Below, piece by piece: positions 55,201 to 64,000 of a DNA stretch of 64,000 nt. The position numbers and the translations under genes were made by a program. Numbering within the stretch: position 1 is the first letter of the stretch; the number at the start of each line of letters is the position of its first letter. Where the stretch lies: contig CM082587.2 in the NCBI GenBank assembly GCA_040954595.2, forward strand, positions 2,170,001 through 2,234,000. Direction: 5' to 3'. The stretch is from Balanoglossus misakiensis. Taxonomy: Eukaryota; Hemichordata. The notes below the pieces were generated by a model, which saw only the letters and a program-made list of their open reading frames with translations, ran no database searches and was not told where the DNA came from.

Positions 55201-56211
55201 TTTGGCCATTTTTCACAAAAACCATGGGTTATAGCTCATGAAAGTCGTCAGAAAATGAGAATTTCTCGACTTTGGGAATTTTCGAAATTTGGCCATTTTT
55301 CACAAAAACCATGGGTTATAGCTCATGAAAATCGTCAGAAAATGAGAATTTTTCGATTTTGGGGATTTTCAAAATTTGGCCATTTTTCACAAAAATCATG
55401 GGTTATAGCTCATGAAAATCGTCAGAAAATGAGAATTTTTCGACTTTGGGGATTTTCAAAATTTGGCCATTTTTCACAAAAATCATGGGTTATAGCTCAT
55501 GAAAATCGTCAGAAAATGAGAATTTTTCGACTTTGGGGATTTTCAAAATTTGGCCATTTTTCACAAAAACCATGGGTTATAGCTCATGAAAATCGTCAGA
55601 AAATGAGAATTTTTCGACTTTGGGGATTTTCAAAATTTGGCCATTTTTCACAAAAACCATGGGTTATAGCTCATGAAAATCGTCAGAAAATGAGAATTTT
55701 TCGACTTTGGGGATTTTCGAAATTTGGCCATTTTTCACAAAAACCATGGGTTATAGCTCATGAAAATCGTCAGAAAATGAGAATTTCTCGACTTTGGGGA
55801 TTTTCGAAATTTGGCCATTTTTCACAAAAACCATGGGTTATAGCTCATGAAAATCGTCAGAAAATGAGAATTTTTCGACTTTGGGGATTTTCAAAATTTG
55901 GCCATTTTTCACAAAAACCATGGGTTATAGCTCATGAAAATCGTCAGAAAATGAGAATTTTTCGACTTTGGGGATTTTCGAAATTTGGCCATTTTTCACA
56001 AAAACCATGGGTTATAGCTCATGAAAATCGTCAGAAAATGAGAATTTTTCGACTTTGGGGATTTTCGAAATTTGGCCATTTTTCACAAAAACCATGGGTT
56101 ATAGCTCATGAAAATCGTCAGAAAATGAGAATTTCTCGACTTTGGGGATTTTCGAAATTTGGCCATTTTTCACAAAAACCATGGGTTATACCTCATGAAA
56201 GTCGTCAGAAA
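49252..56211 (+). repeat. 17-unit (1479-bp) higher-order repeat inside the satellite
   Basis: The rare variant TACCTCATGAAAGTCGTC marks the end of each higher-order unit; its CC lies at 50014, 51493, 52972, 54451, 55060 and 56191. The first four are spaced exactly 1479 bases (17 units) apart, then 609 (7 units) and 1131 (13 units). The variant CGATTTTGGGG at 50656, 52135, 53614 and 55354 shows the same period, then 1740. So there are three complete 17-mers (50035-51513, 51514-52992, 52993-54471), a partial one before them from 49252, and shortened 7-mer and 13-mer versions after them. Confidence 0.92.
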
Positions 56212-56559
56212 ATGAGAATTTCTCGACTTTGGGAATTTTCGAAATTTGGCCATTTTTCACAAAAACCATGGGTTATAGCTCATGAAAGTCGTCAGAAAAT
56301 GAGAATTTCTCGACTTTGGGAATTTTCGAAATTTGGCCATTTTTCACAAAAACCATGGGTTATAGCTCATGAAAGTCGTCAGAAAATGAGAATTTCTCGA
56401 CTTTGGGAATTTTCGAAATTTGGCCATTTTTCACAAAAACCATGGGTTATAGCTCATGAAAATCGTCAGAAAATGAGAATTTCTCGACTTTGGGAATTTT
56501 CGAAATTTGGCCATTTTTCACAAAAACCATGGGTTATAGCTCATGAAAATCGTCAGAAA

Positions 56560-56823
56560 ATGAGAATTTCTCGACTTTGGGAATTTTTCGAAATTTGGCC
56601 ATTTTTCACAAAAACCATGGGTTATAGCTCATGAAAATCGTCAGAAAATGAGAATTTCTCGACTTTGGGAATTTTTCGAAATTTGGCCATTTTTCACAAA
56701 AACCATGGGTTATAGCTCATGAAAATCGTCAGAAAATGAGAATTTCTCGACTTTGGGAATTTTTCGAAATTTGGCCATTTTTCACAAAAACCATGGGTTA
56801 TAGCTCATGAAAATCGTCAGAAA
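56560..56823 (+). repeat. Three consecutive 88-bp units sharing the same extra T
   Basis: The starts at 56560, 56648, 56736 and 56824 are spaced 88. In each unit GGGAATTTTCG has become GGGAATTTTTCG. One insertion followed by duplication of the changed unit explains this best. It shifts any reading frame three times in succession. Confidence 0.9.
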
Positions 56824-58563
56824 ATGAGAATTTCTCGACTTTGGGAATTTTCGAAATTTGGCCATTTTTCACAAAAACCATGGGTTATAGCTCATGAAAA
56901 TCGTCAGAAAATGAGAATTTCTCGACTTTGGGAATTTTCGAAATTTGGCCATTTTTCACAAAAATCATGGGTTATAGCTCATGAAAATCGTCAGAAAATG
57001 AGAATTTCTCGACTTTGGGAATTTTCGAAATTTGGCCATTTTTCACAAAAATCATGGGTTATAGCTCATGAAAATCGTCAGAAAATGAGAATTTCTCGAC
57101 TTTGGGAATTTTCGAAATTTGGCCATTTTTCACAAAAACCATGGGTTATAGCTCATGAAAATCGTCAGAAAATGAGAATTTCTCGACTTTGGGAATTTTC
57201 GAAATTTGGCCATTTTTCACAAAAACCATGGGTTATAGCTCATGAAAATCGTCAGAAAATGAGAATTTCTCGACTTTGGGAATTTTCGAAATTTGGCCAT
57301 TTTTCACAAAAACCATGGGTTATAGCTCATGAAAATCGTCAGAAAATGAGAATTTCTCGACTTTGGGAATTTTCGAAATTTGGCCATTTTTCACAAAAAC
57401 CATGGGTTATAGCTCATGAAAATCGTCAGAAAATGAGAATTTCTCGACTTTGGGAATTTTCGAAATTTGGCCATTTTTCACAAAAACCATGGGTTATAGC
57501 TCATGAAAATCGTCAGAAAATGAGAATTTCTCGACTTTGGGAATTTTCGAAATTTGGCCATTTTTCACAAAAACCATGGGTTATAGCTCATGAAAATCGT
57601 CAGAAAATGAGAATTTCTCGACTTTGGGAATTTTCGAAATTTGGCCATTTTTCACAAAAACCATGGGTTATAGCTCATGAAAATCGTCAGAAAATGAGAA
57701 TTTATCGACTTTGGGAATTTTCGAAATTTGGCCATTTTTCACAAAAACCATGGGTTATAGCTCATGAAAGTCGTCAGAAAATGAGAATTTCTCGACTTTG
57801 GGAATTTTCGAAATTTGGCCATTTTTCACAAAAACCATGGGTTATAGCTCATGAAAATCGTCAGAAAATGAGAATTTCTCGACTTTGGGAATTTTCGAAA
57901 TTTGGCCATTTTTCACAAAAACCATGGGTTATAGCTCTTGAAAATCGTCAGAAAATGAGAATTTCTCGACTTTGGGAATTTTCGAAATTTGGCCATTTTT
58001 CACAAAAACCATGGGTTATAGCTCATGAAAATCGTCAGAAAATGAGAATTTCTCGACTTTGGGAATTTTCGAAATTTGGCCATTTTTCACAAAAACCATG
58101 GGTTATAGCTCATGAAAATCGTCAGAAAATGAGAATTTCTCGACTTTGGGAATTTTCGAAATTTGGCCATTTTTCACAAAAACCATGGGTTATAGCTCAT
58201 GAAAATCGTCAGAAAATGAGAATTTCTCGACTTTGGGAATTTTCGAAATTTGGCCATTTTTCACAAAAACCATGGGTTATAGCTCATGAAAATCGTCAGA
58301 AAATGAGAATTTCTCGACTTTGGGAATTTTCGAAATTTGGCCATTTTTCACAAAAACCATGGGTTATAGCTCATGAAAATCGTCAGAAAATGAGAATTTC
58401 TCGACTTTGGGAATTTTCGAAATTTGGCCATTTTTCACAAAAACCATGGGTTATAGCTCATGAAAATCGTCAGAAAATGAGAATTTCTCGACTTTGGGAA
58501 TTTTCGAAATTTGGCCATTTTTCACAAAAATCATGGGTTATAGCTCATGAAAATCATCAATGA

Positions 58564-58694
58564 CATAATCTGGAATTTTAAAATTTTGTTCATTTTGGCA
58601 TTTCCATGTCATATCAATGGGTTATACCTCATGAACGCTCAGAAATAACAAAAATCTGGAATTTGAAAATTGTGCTCATTTTGGCATTTCCACA
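58564..58694 (+). repeat. Diverged edge units at the right end of the satellite
   Basis: About one and a half units of the same diverged subtype as at the left edge (GCATTTCCATGTCATAT, ATGAACGCTCAGAAAT, ATCTGGAATTTGAAAAT), with a spacing of 84 from the last core unit. The repeat similarity stops after GGCATTTCCAC at about 58693. Confidence 0.85.
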
Positions 58695-60417
58695 TTTTAA
58701 TTCGGGCCAAAGTGGCGATCTTCGTTCTGAATTGAGTGGAGCGTCGATGATTTGCACAGAAGTTCATAAAACGAAAATCACTTTGTGATTGGGATTTGGC
58801 GGAGTCGCCGCTGAAAACGTTGTCAGAGTCTGTGAAGTACGGTCAAATGACGTTCGATGGTGGGGATGAGAAACACTTCAACCAGCGGGTCGTTACATGT
58901 GATTCCCACGCAGCAAACCACGACGCAAACAAAAAACTCGAAGCTTAATTACTGTAGTCACACGGCCTGTTAAAGAAGTGGTAGTTTTACAAAGTTACAC
59001 GTTTGCCACGTATTGTCGCAATACAAGCCCCCGGGGAAAGGATAATGCATGCCGCAAAGCCAATTTATGATAACACGTTCACTTTTTCCCGTCTATTCTT
59101 CTGAGAAATAATTGGAATATACGACATACCTATCCCCTCGAGTCGTTTCTAAAGATCATGACAAAGGCTGGTGATTAGAGTATGCATTCTTTATTTTAAT
59201 GAAACGTTTTCTTAAAAAGCTTACACTACTGTACTTGGCCGCTTTTCGTCGCAAGAGACGTTAGTTCTGCGTATTTTTTTCAAATCAACTAAATTCGATG
59301 TTTACTTGCAGATTTTCGCCCAAGTCAATATGAATCAATCAGTCATCATATGCTTGCTGAGTTTTGATTTATTAGCAACAAAATGAGCATAAGCTTCAGT
59401 CAAAAACCTAGCCTTCGCGTTGTTGTTTTTTCGCATTTGCGCACTCAAGCAAAAAAAATACGAAATTTAGGTTCTAGAGTAAGATTGGGCAACTCTACTA
59501 ATTCAAGTTTTACATCATGAAACTATATGCGCCACAAATCCGCTCATTACGCTGGAAAACAGTTCACCCAAGGGCCCTTGGAAATTTCTGGAAAAAAAAA
59601 CAATATCAGTTACTACATGAATAATCATGCATCAACAACATCTACAAGGACAACAACAACAACGAACCTTTAGTTTATTTAAATAACAATTAACCCAGAT
59701 TTTGTTTTTATTTTCAAAACACGATTTTCCACGCACAAAAACTCAAGATTTCGCTTGTTGCAGGCTTCAATGAGTACAAATGAAATTAATTTAAATATTC
59801 CATTTATTTCACACGGTTATTTCAAAATTCATTGATAATCACTGAACAAGCTATACTATATTTTTGACCCAAATAATACAATTCAAGAAGAGGTGCTGTC
59901 ATAGCCTTGCAGTTCCAGAAAAAGAAATGTACCGATGCTTTGCAAAATTTGATCCACGCATCACCCCTGTCGTCATTTTGGGAAATAGCTTCACATTCAG
60001 TGTTATACAATGTCGAAGTATGTACACAAAGTTTGGTTGTTATAAACAAATGAAAAGGTGTCTTGAAATATATTTATATATCTTCAATCTGAAAGGGACA
60101 CTCGTAGTACGCAACTAAATTAATTATAGTGTAGTTCGGTTTCTTTAAATGATGACGTTTGTGGAACAATTCGAAATCATGGGCGATATTAACGCACCAA
60201 TCCACTTTCTTGACATTGTTAAATATAATGGAAGTATTTTACAACGTGTGGTGTTGACGAAATTAAAGAAAAAAATAAATTATGTCTACATTACTTAAGG
60301 TGTGAAAACAAGGCGATTGTTTATATTCCAGGCTATTCTTGTAAGTTGACCATTTTAGTATTGCAGATAATGTTTGTAGCTGTCGTTCACAGGATCAAGT
60401 TCACTACTTCGTGTTTC
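58695..60417. other. Spacer between the satellite and the right-hand small gene
   Basis: No credible gene. The first 250 bases are richer in CpG than their surroundings (for example GGCGGAGTCGCCGC near 58800) and could be a promoter or a 5' exon for the left minus-strand gene, but nothing proves it. The rest is A/T-rich. Confidence 0.5.
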
Positions 60418-60987
60418 TCACCCTTGCTTCATTTCACGGCAGACGGCAACACAGTAAGGTAAGCCGATAAGAGATCTCGTCTGTATCACTTTTCCATCAT
60501 TGTCTGCGCCGACGTCGCATGGTGGAGTAGTGCAGACTGCCTTTGACCTGCGCTTGCGAATCCAACTGCAGTACGACTGGCAGTTCTGCAACATCTTGCT
60601 GTTCCAGGCTTGTCGACGGGAGAGGGATGCTGCGTTGTCGCTGTCGTTGTCGCTGTTGGGAATGGTCTCCTCCCGTTTCCAATAGATACAACCGGGTCCC
60701 GGCCATTGGTGACACGGCACAGCTCGTCTGCTTCTTGATTTTGGGGCTACCTTTGTACCGAATCCAAGTTTTGAAAAGTGGTTTTGTGACGACGACGACG
60801 CACGGTTATCGCAGTTCGATGCCTTCCCCTCTGCCAGAACTTTGTCGGCGCCAAGTAGATCGCCTTGTCCATCACATGGTCCGTTTGGAGGTTTCAGGTC
60901 GCTCTGCTCGGCAGCGGTGGTGTGAGATGACAAGGGCAAGGTGTATAACAGAAGAAGACATAGCGAACTCACAAGTAAGGAACGCAT
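60418..60987 (-). CDS. Secreted cysteine-rich protein, 189 aa, family unknown
   Basis: A single open frame from the ATG at 60987 to the stop at 60418; a GTG five codons upstream is not the likely start. Residues 1-25 (Leu-rich) are a signal peptide. A furin-type site RSRR ends at residue 88. The C-terminal half has eight Cys in four close pairs (92/100, 136/140, 152/157, 179/183) and the motif SLIGLPYC after a monobasic Arg; two further Cys (38, 59) lie in the presumed propeptide. The layout suggests a secreted precursor cut to a disulphide-rich mature peptide, such as a hormone or defence peptide. I do not recognise the family and infer this only from shape. It is paralogous to the gene at 40425-40988, in the same orientation across the satellite. 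A TATA box lies 36 bases upstream of the ATG. Confidence 0.75.
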   Translation of the reverse strand: MRSLLVSSLCLLLLYTLPLSSHTTAAEQSDLKPPNGPCDGQGDLLGADKVLAEGKASNCDNRASSSSQNHFSKLGFGTKVAPKSRSRRAVPCHQWPGPGCIYWKREETIPNSDNDSDNAASLSRRQAWNSKMLQNCQSYCSWIRKRRSKAVCTTPPCDVGADNDGKVIQTRSLIGLPYCVAVCREMKQG

Positions 60988-61022
60988 GGCTATACTGTTC
61001 ACGTCCGCTGTAAACTTATGAA

Positions 61023-61029
61023 ATTTATA
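61023..61029 (-). promoter_or_regulatory. TATA box of the right-hand small gene
   Basis: TATAAAT on the minus strand, about 36 bases before the ATG at 60987. If used, it would give a 5' UTR of only about 10 bases. A short upstream intron (acceptor TTTACAG near 61009) is the alternative. Confidence 0.4.
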
Positions 61030-64000
61030 CTCTCGGCGAGCGACACCCTGTCCTGTGATTTGCTATTCCGTAGGTGACAGAGATGAAACAAAACGTGTTC
61101 GTGTCGAGCAATGACAGGTCGCCTCCAACATAATAACCCTGTGACAAATCTCGCACGTCACGAATCGGTGAAAAAAACAGGCTTTTATAGACACAAAATG
61201 ATCACATGCATCCTACGCTGTCCATATCACTTGAACGATGGACTCATTGTGAAGATAAAAAATAAAAGTTATATTCCACCTGAACTGATTAAAACTAGCA
61301 TCATTTGTACTTAATAACGAGGGGGTTTAATCTGACCTCCATGGAAACGAAATAATCAGTCATTCATGCGCTTAACTTTTTAAATATCTATTTATTTTGA
61401 TCAAAGTTGACCATTGAAATCCCATTGCATTTTAGCTTATTTGTACCAGTTCTTTGAACAAGCCTTCATTTGAATTTCCAAACAATCGCTTTATTTCGAT
61501 ATGCCAGTCTTTGTCCAATGGAGCCAAGCAAAATACATCTCAAATTTAAAATAAAAGTATAGCTTTCGTTTCACTCATACCAAGGGTATAGAAATAATGA
61601 AACAACCCAATTGGTTGTTTGCTCTAAAAAGCCCCGCCCCATTATTTGCATATGCTAATCACACGCCCAATGTTCGCAAAGTCAGCCATCCGTATTTTCA
61701 ACATTAATCCACTACATTTGAAGTCTATCTCCTGATATCAGCATAGACAGCATTGTGGTAAAAAGCCAAAACTGTCTTCAAAGGGTGGAAATGGTCAACC
61801 TATAGAAGATTTTGTCAATTCAGAATTTGTGTCACATGATCCCAAAAACAGCGAAATTCAGAATTTATCTCCTCAGTGCGAGTTGTATACTGTTCCTGAA
61901 TTTTCTTCAGTGTTAACGCAAACACTCTCAAAAAGAAAAAGAAGTCGTTTATCAGAACGGCTTATCCCGTCTCACATACATTTCCGATGTTCTCGCTTTC
62001 AAGTCTGGATGCTGAATTCACGAATCAGGACATCACAAGATTGAGTACACACTGACGATTCATTTTGGATAGTATGGAAAGAAAACAATAAAATATACCC
62101 AAGACAGATCACAGTGTCATTTTACAAACGCTACCTTCAGTCCAATGAGACAGAAAATGCGAGATAATAAGTAGTTTCTTTTCCGTGACGGAATCTAACA
62201 ATCGGTCACGTCGTTGTTAAACGGATGTGTCCAGAAATACGCATGGAAGTGTTGAATTGTCTTCATATCCATGCGGGTCTTGAAAAGAGGAGCATTAAAG
62301 GAATCTTTGATTCAGACAACCTCTTTCCGTCTTTAAATCGTTGTTTACGGGAATAAAAAGAGTTTAGCACAATTTGATTTATTTGGCAATAAGTTCAGTT
62401 TCTTTTGCTGTTGAATTTTTAAATGTTGTTGAATTATTCACATGCAACTGCAGTGATGCCTTTATGATGACCAGACATCGTGCCAGGAAATAAACGTAAC
62501 TGACTAAGTCGTTTTATCTCTCCAATACTTAACGTTGTCTGTAATGAAGCACCGCACGGATTCTTGTGGGATAAAATGCTTTTACGTGTTCTAGTATGTT
62601 AACATTACATTTGTACATGATGTAGTTGTACAAGCATGAATGTATTTTGGTTGATAATTTTTTTCTGCTTCTCTACAGCAGACTTCTCTCTATTTTGAAC
62701 TTTAAATCGAGACTTCGTTTTCATTTCTGATCTAAAATACATTTTGATATTCGCATGCTATAGAAACAGGCACACAGACAAACGTCACACTGTTCTCATT
62801 AAGGCAGAATTCTATGAATGAATGATATGAAGCTAAAGTAAAGAAAAAATGTTGAAAAGATTTGCTTGCTGCGGCAAGTGAGTCGGTTGGCAAACCCAAA
62901 GGGCAAAAAGAGCAAACAGGTTCTCTTGTATTGTTCAAAACACGACTGTCCTTTCACAAATGAAGGTAAAGGAAAAGAGCGAATAATATAAACAGGAGTG
63001 CCAAATAGCACCAGCAAAAATGCAAAACGATCATTCTCGCGGTTTTAAAATCTTTTCCGACATTGACCTTGTGTCCAAATGCGGTTTATTCCTTACAGAC
63101 AACCATCAATGGTACACGCTGATCTAAAATAATTCTAGCAATTAAAGTTAAATCACTAGCTACATTGGAAGTTGACCTTGGCCATGATTAATCATGTACC
63201 CTTGAGGAAACCAGTGCAATTAATAATCTTAACGAAGAAATTTCCAGGTTGTTTGTCGGTTGAATTTTAATCCCAATAGACAACCAGCTGCTGGGCATTC
63301 CTTTGAAGTGAAGTAAAGAATGAAACTACAATGTAGGAAGAGTTGACTAATAAGAAAGACTATTAACGAAGATTAACAACTATAGTAACACATGCTTTTG
63401 TTCTAAATAATTGATCAAAAATGCCGAATGGTTTTATGAAGAACGAATGTCAATTCGTCATAAAAGAGTTACAGCATCTTTTATAGTGTCCTCTCTGTGG
63501 TAGTTTATGCTACTGACGGAACAGACGTCATTATTCTTAATCATCAATATTTAAGTATTGACCAAAAACGATATTGTAAGAGCCTCTTACAGACTAACGT
63601 CACAGAAATAAGACTGTAAGTAGAAGCAAACACGTAACATCGTAGGAAGATCTTTGTAGCTTTCGAAATGTACAAATTGGTCAATAAAGTTTATGGCATA
63701 TACCACGACGTGTATTTCAAGTAAAACTGTTATTTTTGTGATGTGCTATTGTAGAGACACTGTAATTAATTTGGTGAAGGACACTGCACTGTCTTGCCCT
63801 TCACCATAATTGTATCCCTTTAAGCAAGACTCATTTCTCGTGGTCATTTCGAAGAATACGAGTAAAAGAAACACGACACCCCCAAAGATGCTAATACGAT
63901 GGTCAGTCGACCGAAAAAAGAATTCGGCCAATGAATAATTGATCTGCTTGCAGAAGACACGAATTCACGACAGTTTCTACAAAAGACAAACTTTACATTT
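61030..64000. other. Non-coding region, no gene recognised
   Basis: A/T-rich sequence with only short open frames lacking domains or splice support. A GC box next to a paired octamer at 61631-61659 is listed separately. A 71-codon frame at 61829-62044 with a basic KRKRSR stretch was considered and not accepted. Confidence 0.55.
61631..61659 (+). promoter_or_regulatory. GC box next to a two-headed octamer (POU) site
   Basis: GCCCCGCCCC (61631-61640), an Sp/KLF-type GC box, is followed by ATTTGCAT (61644-61651), the canonical octamer, and overlapping it ATGCTAAT (61652-61659), an octamer variant in inverse orientation; GCCCAATG follows at about 61665. This looks like a compact promoter or enhancer core. 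No gene could be attached to it. Confidence 0.35.

Larger units (their letters stand above)
41422..58563 (+). repeat. 17.1 kb satellite array: 197 tandem copies of an 87-bp unit
   Basis: Units begin at 41422 and recur every 87 bases to 58563, except three consecutive 88-base units at 56560-56823, giving 197 copies. A unit reads ATGAGAATTTTTCGACTTTG at its start, passes CAAAATTTGGCCATTTTTCA and CCATGGGTTATAGCTCATGA, and ends AAAATCGTCAGAAA. Copies differ at only a few positions. Two main forms exist: TTTTTCGACTTTGGGGATTTTC (left and middle) and TTTCTCGACTTTGGGAATTTTC (middle and right). Because 87 is 29 codons, frames stay open and give apparent proteins of 816, 4229 and 579 residues; variation is mainly amino-acid-changing and includes a stop and frameshifts, so I treat these as artefacts. 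Each unit has two or three CpG sites and one CCATGG. Confidence 0.97.

Noticed and set aside
43945-56634. A 4229-codon open frame (with 816- and 579-codon relatives) as a giant repeat protein
   Set aside because: The open frame follows from a stop-free unit of 87 bases. Variation is mostly amino-acid-changing, and a stop and +1 shifts are tolerated. No flanking exon or promoter supports it.
41422-58563. CRISPR-like array
   Set aside because: Repeats are head to tail without unique spacers, and the genome is eukaryotic.
41422-58563. CENP-B box in the satellite unit (TTTCGACTTTGGGGA)
   Set aside because: It shares TTCG and a G-run, but the required A and CGGG positions do not match, so no centromere claim is made from it.
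58606-58788. 60-codon frame at the right edge of the array
   Set aside because: It spans diverged repeat and flank, with no sign of selection or splicing.
60543-61013. 156-codon plus-strand frame opposite the right-hand cysteine-rich gene
   Set aside because: It is the antisense of the signal-peptide gene; it has no signal, domain or promoter of its own.
61829-62044. 71-codon frame with a basic KRKRSR stretch
   Set aside because: No domain, no clear splice sites and no neighbouring exons; length is within chance for A/T-rich DNA.

Overview
This window is metazoan nuclear DNA. Its main gene is split into at least 56 exons with GT/AG introns. GC is low (by eye well under 45%), introns are mostly 100-700 bp, and short palindromes of the TACATGTA type are scattered through it. 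The domain order is that of a hemicentin. Together these suggest a marine invertebrate, most likely a non-vertebrate deuterostome (lancelet, hemichordate or echinoderm); a lophotrochozoan cannot be excluded.

Layout. (1) 1-10310: no convincing coding sequence; the missing first exons of the hemicentin (signal peptide and start of the VWA domain) were not found here. (2) 10311-38189, plus strand: the rest of a hemicentin gene through its stop codon. In order it encodes most of a VWA domain and the conserved region after it, 26 Ig domains, 6 thrombospondin type 1 repeats, a G2F/nidogen beta-barrel domain, about 8 calcium-binding EGF domains and a fibulin/hemicentin-type C-terminal module. The visible exons sum to about 3785 codons, all in consistent phase. 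(3) 38190 to about 39895: probable 3' UTR with an AATAAA. (4) 40425-40988, minus strand: a small secreted cysteine-rich protein gene interrupted by one in-frame TGA. (5) 41422-58563: a 17.1 kb tandem array of 197 copies of an 87-bp unit, with an internal 17-unit higher-order repeat and diverged edge units on both sides. (6) 60418-60987, minus strand: an intact, distant paralog of the gene in (4). (7) 60988-64000: no recognised gene.

How the parts fit. The hemicentin product would be a giant secreted extracellular-matrix protein. The two small genes encode signal-peptide proteins of almost equal length (189 codons, and 187 if the TGA is read through), sharing eight cysteines in four pairs and a near-identical C-terminal LIGLPYC motif. 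They stand in the same orientation on either side of the array, so the satellite occupies the spacer of an old tandem duplication. I found no known family for them. The most unusual material in the window is this pair plus the satellite. The array is open in frame over long distances only because 87 is a multiple of 3; its variation looks like that of non-coding satellite DNA.
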